Positions 1 to 5,808 of a DNA stretch of 6,143 nt are shown here, piece after piece. Where the stretch lies: positions 1-6,143 of the forward strand of contig DYLE01000147.1 in the NCBI GenBank assembly GCA_020722245.1. The letters run 5' to 3'. The stretch's first letter is position 1. Every line of letters starts with the position of its first letter. This DNA comes from Desulfonema limicola. GTDB lineage: Bacteria; Desulfobacterota; Desulfobacteria; Desulfobacterales; Desulfosalsimonadaceae. The translations under genes were made by a program, and so were the position numbers. The notes beneath the pieces are model-generated. The model was not told the DNA's origin and did not search any database. It saw nothing but the letters and a program-made list of their open reading frames with translations.

Positions 1-1
1 A

Positions 2-85
2 GACGATGCCTATTCGGACCAACTGCTTCAATGGATCATCCGCAGGTTTGAAAAGAAAAGCGGCTATGCAAAAAAGCGTCAATGA
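2..85 (+). CDS. C-terminal end of an unidentified protein (5'-truncated)
   Basis: The second forward frame stays open from the window edge to a TGA at 83-85, giving 27 residues that begin DDAYSDQLLQ and end GYAKKRQ. The segment looks like a real protein end: an amphipathic helix (QLLQWIIRRFEKK) with a basic tail, in codons resembling those of the neighbouring genes. The other two frames over the same bases look less protein-like. I do not recognise the family, and too little is present to assign a function. Its stop lies 20 bases inside the start of the metallo-beta-lactamase gene, which suggests it is the preceding member of the same operon. An alternative is that it is a chance open stretch at the window edge. 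Confidence 0.55.
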   Translation, partial: DDAYSDQLLQWIIRRFEKKSGYAKKRQ

Positions 86-860
86 ATCGTTGCCCTCGGT
101 GACCATCCTCGGATCAGGCACCTGCGTCCCTTACGCCGCCCGCAGCGCCTGTTCCGTGCTTTTACGCGCGAGCGGCCAAAGAATGGTTTTTGATCTGGGG
201 CCGGGAACCATGAAACAGTTGCTTTATGCCGGGACCACGATTTTTGAAATCAGCCATGTGTTTTTCTCTCACTTTCATCCGGACCACACCGGCGAGCTGG
301 TGCCGTTTCTGTTTGCCAATAAATACCCCGACGGCAGCCGGCGCAAAATCCCCCTGACCCTGCATGGTGGCACCGGATTTATAGGGTTTTACACCCATCT
401 CAAAACATTTTATAAACAATGGATCGATCTGCCCGGCCGCCTTGAAATGATTGAATACAACACCACAGGCCGGGACTTTCGCCGGTTTGAAGGCTTTGAC
501 GTGGAGACCGCTCCGGTGGCGCACAACCCCGAAAGCATCGCCTTTAAAATCACCCTGCCGGGAGGGGTAACGGTGGTCTATTCCGGCGACACGGATTACA
601 CCCAAAACCTGATCAACCTGGCCAGGTCCGCGGATCTTTTCATCTGCGAATCCGCGTTCCCGGACGCGCTCAAGGTGGAGGGTCATCTGACCCCGTCTAT
701 TGCCGGAAGAATCGCCTCAGCCGCCGGGGTAAAACAGCTGGTGCTCACCCATCTGTATCCTGAGTGCGACCAGGCGGATATGGAAGGCGAGTGCCGAAAA
801 ACCTATGCCGGACCGCTTCTGATCGCAAAAGATCTGATGACGATTGATTTAAAGCCATGA
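66..860 (+). CDS. MBL-fold metallohydrolase, ribonuclease Z-like
   Basis: This is a 264-residue cytoplasmic metallo-beta-lactamase-fold hydrolase. The N-terminal strand VTILGSGTC (12-20) and FDLGPGT (42-48) are typical of the RNase Z-like branch. Metal ligands are visible in order: HFHPDH at 69-74, His153 (VAHN), Asp175 (SGDT) and His229 (LTHLYP). His207 in GHLT matches the region of the RNase Z HST motif. The protein is short and I see no long flexible arm like the tRNA-binding exosite of RNase Z, so true tRNA 3' processing is uncertain. Related proteins act on phosphodiesters or other esters, and the substrate here is unknown. I chose the ATG at 66 because the upstream ATG at 6 adds 20 residues outside the conserved fold that overlap another reading frame. 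No strong Shine-Dalgarno is seen. Its stop overlaps the next start as ATGA. Confidence 0.88.
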   Translation: MQKSVNESLPSVTILGSGTCVPYAARSACSVLLRASGQRMVFDLGPGTMKQLLYAGTTIFEISHVFFSHFHPDHTGELVPFLFANKYPDGSRRKIPLTLHGGTGFIGFYTHLKTFYKQWIDLPGRLEMIEYNTTGRDFRRFEGFDVETAPVAHNPESIAFKITLPGGVTVVYSGDTDYTQNLINLARSADLFICESAFPDALKVEGHLTPSIAGRIASAAGVKQLVLTHLYPECDQADMEGECRKTYAGPLLIAKDLMTIDLKP

Positions 861-1522
861 GATACTATCCTGTAAACTTAGATATTAAAAACCAGGACTG
901 CCTGGTGGTGGGCGGAGGAGCCGTCGCCTTTCGAAAGGCAAAAACCCTGGCGGACTGCGGGGCCGCTGTTACGGTGGTGAGCCCTGAGTTTTGTGATGAA
1001 TTTCAAGAATTTAAAAAAAAACTGGGACTCCGTCTGATTCAGCGCAGGTACCGGGCCTCGGATTTGAATAAAAAATTTCTGGTGATCGGCGCCACCGACG
1101 ATGAAGCGATAAACCGCCGGATCAGCGCAAATGCCAAACAAAAAAACATCCTTTGCAACATCGCCGACCTGCCGGACGCATGCAACTTTATCCTTCCGGC
1201 TGTTGTGGAGCGGGAAGACCTGGTGATCGCCGTGTCCACCTCCGGCAAAAGCCCGGCCCTTGCCAAAAAACTCAGAAAAGAGCTTGAAAAAAAATTTGGA
1301 GATGAGTATGCCCGGCTTCTTAAGCTGATGGGCGCTGTTCGAAAAAAGCTGCTAAAGACCGCTCACGCACCAGAGGCCCATAAATCCCTTTTCGAGAAGA
1401 TGATTGACAGCGGGCTTCTGGAGATGATCGAAAAAAACCAAAAAGATGAGATCAATCGCCTTCTGTCGGACCTTCTGGGACCGGGGTATGACTATGACCG
1501 GCTTATGGAATCAAAGGATTAA
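857..1522 (+). CDS. precorrin-2 dehydrogenase / sirohydrochlorin ferrochelatase (Met8/CysG N-terminal type)
   Basis: This 221-residue protein matches the stand-alone siroheme synthase N-terminal family. The family oxidises precorrin-2 to sirohydrochlorin with NAD+, and some members also insert iron to form siroheme. The start MRYYPVNLDI is typical. A Rossmann nucleotide-binding loop, GGGAVAFRK, lies at 19-27, followed by VVSPEF (40-45) and the ATDD turn (79-82). The conserved NIADLPDACNF segment (101-111) carries Asp104, equivalent to the catalytic Asp of CysG/Met8p. VSTSGKSPALAKKLR (126-140) is the family hallmark leading into the C-terminal helical domain. There is no uroporphyrinogen methyltransferase domain, so CobA activity must come from another gene. 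The ATG overlaps the previous stop (ATGA), implying translational coupling. Whether it also chelates iron cannot be read from sequence. Lys codons form unusual runs of eight or nine A. Confidence 0.93.
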   Translation: MRYYPVNLDIKNQDCLVVGGGAVAFRKAKTLADCGAAVTVVSPEFCDEFQEFKKKLGLRLIQRRYRASDLNKKFLVIGATDDEAINRRISANAKQKNILCNIADLPDACNFILPAVVEREDLVIAVSTSGKSPALAKKLRKELEKKFGDEYARLLKLMGAVRKKLLKTAHAPEAHKSLFEKMIDSGLLEMIEKNQKDEINRLLSDLLGPGYDYDRLMESKD

Positions 1523-1533
1523 TCCATACCCAT

Positions 1534-1537
1534 GGAG
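1534..1537 (+). promoter_or_regulatory. Shine-Dalgarno GGAG that favours the ATG at 1547 for the CcsA-like gene
   Basis: GGAG lies 9 bases before the ATG at 1547. The alternative in-frame ATG at 1532 partly overlaps this motif and has only AAAGGA at 13 bases' distance. The first protein segment (MTLAFVAVILL) then starts directly with a membrane helix, as expected. Confidence 0.5.
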
Positions 1538-1546
1538 ACTCGGCTC

Positions 1547-2368
1547 ATGACCTTGGCATTTGTTGCGGTCATTTTGCTTTACCTGGCAAGCTCGGCCGGA
1601 TACCTGGCCTTTCTTTTCGTTCAAAAAAAGGTCCTTCACCGCTGGTCCTACGCCGCCATGATGGCCGGTTTTCTGTTTCATACCGGGCTTCTCGGATACC
1701 AGTCCATAAGCCTCGGCTATTTTCCGATTCACAACCTGCACCAGACCCTTTTATTTTCCGCCTGGACCCTGGCCGGGGTGTACCTTTTTTTAAAATATAA
1801 ATATCATCTCAAAATTCTGGGCGCTTATACCGCTCCTCTGGTCACCTTCATCGTGATCCAGGCCTATTTCATACCCAAGGTTCCAGTGGAGCAGGCCGCT
1901 GTGTTTAAAAGCATCTGGCTGATCATCCATGTGGTGACGATTTTTATCGGCGAGGCGTCGCTCGCCCTGGCCTGCGGCACCGGCATCCTCTACCTGATTC
2001 AGGAGCACGGCATCAAATCAAAGACAAACCGGTTTTTCTTAAAGCGGCTCCCGTCCTTGCAGCTTTTAGACAGCACCGGCTACGCCTTTATCGTGATCGG
2101 GTTTACCATGCTCACCATCGGACTGATCAGCGGGTTTGTGTACGCGCAGTCGGTCTGGGGACGGTTCTGGAGCTGGAACCCCAAGGAGATATGGTCGTGC
2201 ATCACCTGGCTGTTTTATGCAGCGCTTCTTCATGAAAGGTTGGTCGCCGGCTGGCGCGGCCGCCGTTCCGCCATTATGGCGATCATCGGTTTTGCAGCCA
2301 TCCTGTTCACCTTTTTGGGGGTAAACCTTTTTCTGGAGGGCCACCACAATGCCTTCACAAAATGGTAA
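1547..2368 (+). CDS. ccsA: CcsA/HemX-family cytochrome c assembly membrane protein
   Basis: This 273-residue inner-membrane protein (278 if the ATG at 1532 is used) has about eight hydrophobic helices, near 1-24, 34-51, 65-81, 89-109, 123-153, 176-199, 215-230 and 242-263. The family handles heme for System II cytochrome c maturation, and the close homologue HemX sits beside hemA in Gram-positive bacteria. The heme-binding WWD-type segment WGRFWSWNPKE occupies 204-214, flanked by candidate heme-ligand histidines at 128 (IIHVV) and 229 (LLHER). YFPIHNLHQT (58-67) and the ending GVNLFLEGHH are also family-like. Oddly, the motif reads WNPKE where most family members have WDPKE. No CcsB/ResB partner is seen here. 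The location between a siroheme gene and hemA allows either a cytochrome c assembly role or a HemX-like role in controlling HemA. The sequence does not decide between them. Confidence 0.87.
   Translation: MTLAFVAVILLYLASSAGYLAFLFVQKKVLHRWSYAAMMAGFLFHTGLLGYQSISLGYFPIHNLHQTLLFSAWTLAGVYLFLKYKYHLKILGAYTAPLVTFIVIQAYFIPKVPVEQAAVFKSIWLIIHVVTIFIGEASLALACGTGILYLIQEHGIKSKTNRFFLKRLPSLQLLDSTGYAFIVIGFTMLTIGLISGFVYAQSVWGRFWSWNPKEIWSCITWLFYAALLHERLVAGWRGRRSAIMAIIGFAAILFTFLGVNLFLEGHHNAFTKW
2335..2340 (+). promoter_or_regulatory. Shine-Dalgarno GGAGGG for hemA, inside the end of the CcsA-like gene
   Basis: GGAGGG ends 8 bases before the ATG at 2349 and is the strongest ribosome-binding site in the window. 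It supports the long hemA start, although family alignment alone would allow later ATGs at 2382 or 2406. The site lies within the last codons of the upstream gene, so the two genes overlap by 20 bases and may be translationally coupled. Confidence 0.7.
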
Positions 2369-3677
2369 GGGTGAACAACCGATGCAGCCGGCCGCGGTAT
2401 CCGGCATGCCGGATATCGTCATCATCGGCGCCAACCACCGGACCGCTCCGGTGGCGCTGCGGGAGCGGCTGGCATTTTCCGACCCTGAAATCAACACCGC
2501 TTTAGAAGCATTAAAAAAAACATCGGCCATTCACGAGGCGATGATCTTCTCCACCTGCAACCGGGTGGAGGTGCTGCTTGCGACCGGAAACCCTTCGGCC
2601 GCCGTCGAAGCTGTTACCTCTTTTATTTGTAAGGAAAAATCCGTTTCCCCATCCGAGATCGAAGGCTGCACCTATACTTATTCAGGGGAAGAGGCTGTGC
2701 GGCATGTTTTTCGCGTGGCCGCCAGCTTAGATTCCATGATGGTGGGCGAACCCCAGATCCTGGGGCAGGTCAAGGCCGCCTATAAAGCCGCTGTGATGAA
2801 GAAATCCACCGGGGTCATCCTCAACCGGCTGATGCACAAGGCCTTTTCCGTGGCAAAACTGGTTCGGACCGAAACCGGAATCGGCGGTCACGCCGTATCC
2901 ATCAGCTATGCTGCGGTGGAGCTGGCGAAAAAAATTTTCGACACCCTTGATGATAAAACCATACTGCTGGTGGGGGCTGGAGAAATGGCCGAGCTCGCGG
3001 TGGAGCATCTGATGCAAAACCGCTGTTGCGGAGAAATCTATGTGGCCAACCGCACCCTTTCCGCAGGGATGAAGCTTGCCGGCAGGTTTAAGGGAAAGGC
3101 AATCCGGCTTGAAGAAATCGATGAAAAGCTGGAAACCGCAGACATCATCATCAGCTCCACCGGGGCGCCGGGTTTTGTCATCACCTACGACCAGGTGAAA
3201 CCGGTGATGCGGAAACGAAAGCAGCGGCCTTTATTTTTTATCGATATCGCCGTGCCCAGAGACATTGATCCGGCGATCAACAAGATTCCCAATATTTATG
3301 TGTATGATATCGACGACCTTCAGGGGGTGATCAACGAGAACATCGAAACCCGGCGCCAGGAGTCGATCCGGGCCGAACGGATCATTGACGAGGCGGTGTT
3401 AAACTTTAAAAACTGGCTGGAAAACCTGGATGTGGTTCCGACCATCGTCGCGTTGCGGGAAAAGCTTCAAAAAATCGCCCGATCCGAGCTGTCGAAAACC
3501 CTGGCATCGCTTAAACACCTCAACGACCAGGATCATCTGGCCCTGGAAAGAATGCTTGAGGCGTTTATCAATAAAATTCTTCATGATCCAACGGTTTACC
3601 TGAAAAACCCGGGCGTCCACAGAAACAGGTCGGCAGCCCTGCACCTGGCGCGGCTTTTATTTAAACTTGATGAATAA
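2349..3677 (+). CDS. hemA: glutamyl-tRNA reductase
   Basis: HemA reduces glutamyl-tRNA(Glu) with NADPH to glutamate-1-semialdehyde, the committed step of C5-pathway tetrapyrrole synthesis. The 442-residue protein shows the full domain series. The catalytic domain has GANHRTAPVALRE (27-39) and the nucleophile Cys70 in STCNR, and RHVFRVAASLDSMMVGEPQ (118-136) carries the conserved His119. The linker is GHAVSISYAAVELAKK, the NADPH-binding GAGEM is at 209-213 with ANRT at 233-236, and DIAVPRDIDP is at 299-308. The C-terminal dimerisation helices contain the expected DVVPTIVALRE. It is slightly longer than usual because about 20 residues precede the family's normal start. The strong GGAGGG supports that start, but 2382 (after AAGGG) or 2406 cannot be excluded. 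hemC does not follow, unlike in many genomes. Heme feedback through HemX or proteolysis is known elsewhere but cannot be seen here. Confidence 0.97.
   Translation: MPSQNGKGEQPMQPAAVSGMPDIVIIGANHRTAPVALRERLAFSDPEINTALEALKKTSAIHEAMIFSTCNRVEVLLATGNPSAAVEAVTSFICKEKSVSPSEIEGCTYTYSGEEAVRHVFRVAASLDSMMVGEPQILGQVKAAYKAAVMKKSTGVILNRLMHKAFSVAKLVRTETGIGGHAVSISYAAVELAKKIFDTLDDKTILLVGAGEMAELAVEHLMQNRCCGEIYVANRTLSAGMKLAGRFKGKAIRLEEIDEKLETADIIISSTGAPGFVITYDQVKPVMRKRKQRPLFFIDIAVPRDIDPAINKIPNIYVYDIDDLQGVINENIETRRQESIRAERIIDEAVLNFKNWLENLDVVPTIVALREKLQKIARSELSKTLASLKHLNDQDHLALERMLEAFINKILHDPTVYLKNPGVHRNRSAALHLARLLFKLDE
2398..2415 (+). repeat. perfect 18-bp palindrome at the 5' end of hemA
   Basis: TATCCGGCATGCCGGATA reads identically on both strands and is centred on the ATG at 2406. 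It encodes residues 17-22 of the long HemA product and part of 23, upstream of the conserved catalytic fold. In mRNA it could form a 7-bp stem with a CATG loop. With equal base use, about 0.02 perfect 18-bp palindromes are expected in a window this size. A role as an operator or translational element is inference only. Confidence 0.6.
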
Positions 3678-3695
3678 CCCACACCTTTATATAAT
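3667..3695 (+). promoter_or_regulatory. sigma70-type promoter for the dksA operon, overlapping the hemA stop
   Basis: TTGATG (3667-3672, four of six matches to the -35 consensus) is followed by exactly 17 bases and a perfect TATAAT (3690-3695). The -35 box lies in the last hemA codons and the hemA TAA falls in the spacer. Downstream DNA to about 3792 is very AT-rich (about 22% GC by count), which favours melting. Transcription would start near 3702 and leave a leader of about 150 bases before dksA. This is the best promoter match I found in the only intergenic gap of any size. Confidence 0.65.
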
Positions 3696-3737
3696 ATAAA
3701 AAGCTTAGACAATCAAAAAAACAGATTAAAAAATTTT

Positions 3738-3845
3738 TATCCTTTACAACTTAAAAAAAAATATGATAGGAGAACAATCTTAAAATAAATCCATCCCTGC
3801 CGATAGGGGCAGGGTGAGTCTGCGACATGACTCAAAAAGAGGATA
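3738..3845 (+). promoter_or_regulatory. structured dksA leader: two abutting hairpins and a possible Shine-Dalgarno-sequestering helix
   Basis: Hairpin 1 pairs CCCTGCC (3795-3801) with GGCAGGG (3808-3814), with a 6-base loop. Hairpin 2 pairs TGAGTC (3815-3820) with GACTCA (3829-3834), with an 8-base loop. No base separates the two, so they could stack coaxially. In addition, TATCCTTT (3738-3745) can pair with AGAGGATA (3838-3845) through eight pairs including one G-U, enclosing both hairpins and covering the dksA ribosome-binding site. No U-tract follows either hairpin on this strand, so they do not look like intrinsic terminators. The pairings are seen in the sequence. Translational control of dksA is inference, and I do not recognise a known riboswitch class. 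The remainder of 3678-3852 holds the promoter and AT-rich DNA, with no supported gene. Confidence 0.4.
3838..3843 (+). promoter_or_regulatory. Shine-Dalgarno AGAGGA that fixes the dksA start
   Basis: AGAGGA lies 9 bases before the ATG at 3853. It selects this start over an in-frame GTG at 3814, which would place 13 poorly conserved residues on top of the leader hairpins. Confidence 0.7.
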
Positions 3846-3852
3846 TCGCCTT

Positions 3853-4215
3853 ATGAAAGACAAGGATCTTAAATACTTCAAGGATCTTCTGACGAAACGT
3901 CTGGAAGAGCTGCTCAGCCAGGCCAATGACACTGTTTCGGACATGCACACGCCGAAAGGAAACTTCCCCGACCCCACAGACCGGGCCACCTATGAATCGG
4001 ATCGGAACTTCGAACTCCGCATACGCGACCGGGAACACAAGCTCATCAAAAAGGTCAAAAAGGCGCTGGACCGGATTGAGGACGGCAGCTTCGGCATCTG
4101 TGAGAGGTGCGGTGGGGAGATCTCCATCAAACGGTTAAAGGCGCGGCCCGTGACCACGCTTTGTATCGAGTGCAAAAAAAAAGAAGAAGCGTTAGAGAAG
4201 GCCCTTGGATTGTAA
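3853..4215 (+). CDS. dksA: DksA/TraR-family RNA polymerase-binding transcription factor
   Basis: DksA binds the RNA polymerase secondary channel and, with ppGpp, shifts transcription during the stringent response. The 120-residue product begins MKDKDLKYFKDLL, a typical short-form start that lacks about 30 N-terminal residues of E. coli DksA. Two helices of the coiled coil flank the tip FPDPTDRA, which keeps the functional DxxDxA residues Asp40, Asp43 and Ala45. The C4 zinc finger is intact: Cys83 and Cys86 in GICERCG, Cys104 and Cys107 in LCIEC. SIKRLKARPVTTLC between them is strongly DksA-like. A run of nine A (4174-4182) encodes Lys just after the last zinc Cys. It has its own promoter and a structured leader, and its end overlaps the PHP-domain gene by 11 bases. 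A more distant TraR-like paralogue role is possible, but the tip residues favour genuine DksA activity. Confidence 0.94.
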   Translation: MKDKDLKYFKDLLTKRLEELLSQANDTVSDMHTPKGNFPDPTDRATYESDRNFELRIRDREHKLIKKVKKALDRIEDGSFGICERCGGEISIKRLKARPVTTLCIECKKKEEALEKALGL

Positions 4216-5092
4216 TTCCGGGAACATCGATTTACATATCCATTCCACCGCGTCCGATGGATCCTTAAACCCGAAAGATATCCTCGCGCTCGCACAAAAA
4301 GCAGGCCTTGCGGCAATCTCGCTGACAGATCACGACTCGATTGAGGGTGCCAGGGAAATCGTCGATCATGGGATTCCCGAGACCCTCCAATTCGTGACCG
4401 GTGTTGAAATCAGCGCCAACCCCCTGCAACAGCTCAATATTTATGGAAGTTTTCATATCCTGGGGTACGGCTTTCGCATGGACGACCCGGCGCTCAACCG
4501 GGCGTTAACCACCCAGCAGGAGGCCAGAAAAAACAGAAACCCTCGGCTGATCGCCCGCTTAAACGAGATGGGATTTGATATTTCCCTGGAGGAGGTCGTA
4601 TCTGCATCCGGCAAGGCCCAGATCGGAAGGCCCCATATCGCCGACCTGATGGTTAAAAAAGGGTATGCCGCCTCCATCGAGGAGGTGTTTCAAAACTACA
4701 TCGGCAAAGGAAAACCGGCATATGTGGAAAAGCAGCGGATCGCAGCGGAAAAGGCCATCGCCCTGATCCACGCCGCCGGCGGCATACCGGTGCTCGCCCA
4801 CCCGGGGCTTCTGGAGATCAAAACCGAGGAGGCCTTTGAGCGGCTTTTTTCCGTGCTGACCGCCATGGGGCTTAGGGGGGTTGAGGCCTATTATTCCGGT
4901 CACACCCGGAACCAGACTGCTTTTTTTGTAAACCTTGCCCATCGGCACAGCCTGCTGGTCACCGGCGGTTCCGATTTTCACGGCGCGATCAACCCCGAAA
5001 TGAGGCTGGGTACGGGCAGAGGGGATTTATGCGTCCCCTATGCGATCTATGAACGCCTCATGGATGAAATCCAACGACTGCAGCACGCATAA
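4205..5092 (+). CDS. PHP-domain phosphoesterase, RNase AM / nucleoside 3',5'-bisphosphate phosphatase type
   Basis: This 295-residue metal-dependent phosphoesterase belongs to the PHP superfamily. Ligand motifs appear in order: DLHIHSTASDGS (9-20; His11, His13, Asp18), TDHDS (41-45), GVEIS with Glu68, His84 (FHILGYG), GRPH with His144, LAHPG with His199, SGH with His233, and GGSDFHG with Asp257 and His259. This set and the length match the YciV/TrpH group. E. coli YciV (RNase AM) trims RNA 5' ends, and relatives remove the 3' phosphate of pAp. Which activity applies is not decidable here. pAp removal would suit an organism making 3'-phosphoadenylyl intermediates. The only usable start before the first motif is a TTG at 4205, because an in-frame TAG sits at 4193. 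The TTG lies inside dksA, with GAGAAGG just upstream, so translation is probably coupled to dksA. Confidence 0.88.
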   Translation: MDCNSGNIDLHIHSTASDGSLNPKDILALAQKAGLAAISLTDHDSIEGAREIVDHGIPETLQFVTGVEISANPLQQLNIYGSFHILGYGFRMDDPALNRALTTQQEARKNRNPRLIARLNEMGFDISLEEVVSASGKAQIGRPHIADLMVKKGYAASIEEVFQNYIGKGKPAYVEKQRIAAEKAIALIHAAGGIPVLAHPGLLEIKTEEAFERLFSVLTAMGLRGVEAYYSGHTRNQTAFFVNLAHRHSLLVTGGSDFHGAINPEMRLGTGRGDLCVPYAIYERLMDEIQRLQHA

Positions 5093-5103
5093 CCCGGTAA
5101 CCC

Positions 5104-5802
5104 ATGCCAGATTCAAAAGAAACAGACCTGGAAAGGCAGATCCGCTATACCTTTAAAAATAAAGGCCTGCTTGAAAACGCCCTGATGCACAGTTCCTATG
5201 TGAATGAACAGCCCGAGGCGAACCTTCAGGATAATGAACGCCTGGAATTTTTAGGGGATGCGGTTTTAAACCTGGCCGTCAGCCATCTGCTCATGGAGCG
5301 GTTTCCTGAATCAAAAGAGGGGGCGCTTTCGAAAATCCGATCCGGCCTGGTCAATGAGTCCAGCCTGGCCGAGGTCGCCCGTAAAATAAACCTGGGGGGA
5401 TTTATCCGCCTGGGCAGGGGGGAGATGCAGTCCGAGGGGCACAAGAAAAGCTCCATCCTATCAGATGCCTTTGAGGCTCTGACCGCCGCGGTCTATCTGG
5501 ACGGCGGGTTTGACGCAGCCGTTGGAATGGTCCGCTCCCTTTTTTCAACGCCTCTGAATCTTGCCGCGGCCTCGGAAAAAAGCCAAGACTATAAAACCCG
5601 TCTGCAGGAGTATGTTCAGGCGACCCTGAAATCATTCATCGAATACCGGGTGGTGAACGAATTCGGGCCGGATCATGAAAAAATTTTTGAGGTGGAGCTC
5701 AGCGTCGGTGAAATCAGGACCCGGGGATGCGGAAAAAGCAAAAGAGCCGCCGAGCAGAAGGCGGCTGAGAAAGCCCTGGCCGTGTTTGAGTTTTCGGGTT
5801 AA
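5104..5802 (+). CDS. rnc: ribonuclease III
   Basis: RNase III cleaves double-stranded RNA and processes rRNA precursors and some mRNAs. The 232-residue length is typical. The catalytic domain carries the signature NERLEFLGDAVL (44-55), with Glu45, Glu48 and Asp52 matching E. coli Glu38, Glu41 and Asp45. SDAFEAL supplies Asp121 and Glu124, equivalent to Asp114 and Glu117. The C-terminal double-stranded-RNA-binding domain runs from about 161 (DYKTRLQEYVQ) to 229, with the RNA-contacting KSKRAAEQKAAEKAL at 211-225. All catalytic residues are present, so activity is expected. It begins 11 bases after the PHP gene with only a weak ribosome-binding site (GG in CCCGGTAACCC). No other Met occurs before residue 28, so the start is secure. 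Expression probably depends on read-through from the dksA promoter. Confidence 0.97.
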   Translation: MPDSKETDLERQIRYTFKNKGLLENALMHSSYVNEQPEANLQDNERLEFLGDAVLNLAVSHLLMERFPESKEGALSKIRSGLVNESSLAEVARKINLGGFIRLGRGEMQSEGHKKSSILSDAFEALTAAVYLDGGFDAAVGMVRSLFSTPLNLAAASEKSQDYKTRLQEYVQATLKSFIEYRVVNEFGPDHEKIFEVELSVGEIRTRGCGKSKRAAEQKAAEKALAVFEFSG

Positions 5803-5808
5803 ATTTTC

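Noticed and set aside
6..65. Longer start (ATG at 6) for the MBL-fold hydrolase
   Set aside because: The extra 20 residues precede the conserved fold and overlap a more protein-like frame that ends at 85.
2066..2530. 154-residue reverse-strand ORF across ccsA/hemA, and similar reverse ORFs elsewhere
   Set aside because: All are shadows of strongly conserved + strand genes, with low-complexity or unfamilial products.
3743..3767. Second promoter TTTACA ... TATGAT before dksA
   Set aside because: The spacer is only 13 bases, and no better -35 box stands at 16-18 bases.
3763..3783. Six-codon leader peptide (MIGEQS)
   Set aside because: No ribosome-binding site precedes it and it has no regulatory codon pattern.
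3793..3834. Intrinsic terminator formed by the leader hairpins, either strand
   Set aside because: No U-tract directly follows on the + strand. On the - strand the T-rich part is interrupted and no gene reads towards it.
3814..3852. GTG start at 3814 for dksA
   Set aside because: It falls inside the hairpins, lacks a ribosome-binding site, and AGAGGA points to the ATG at 3853.
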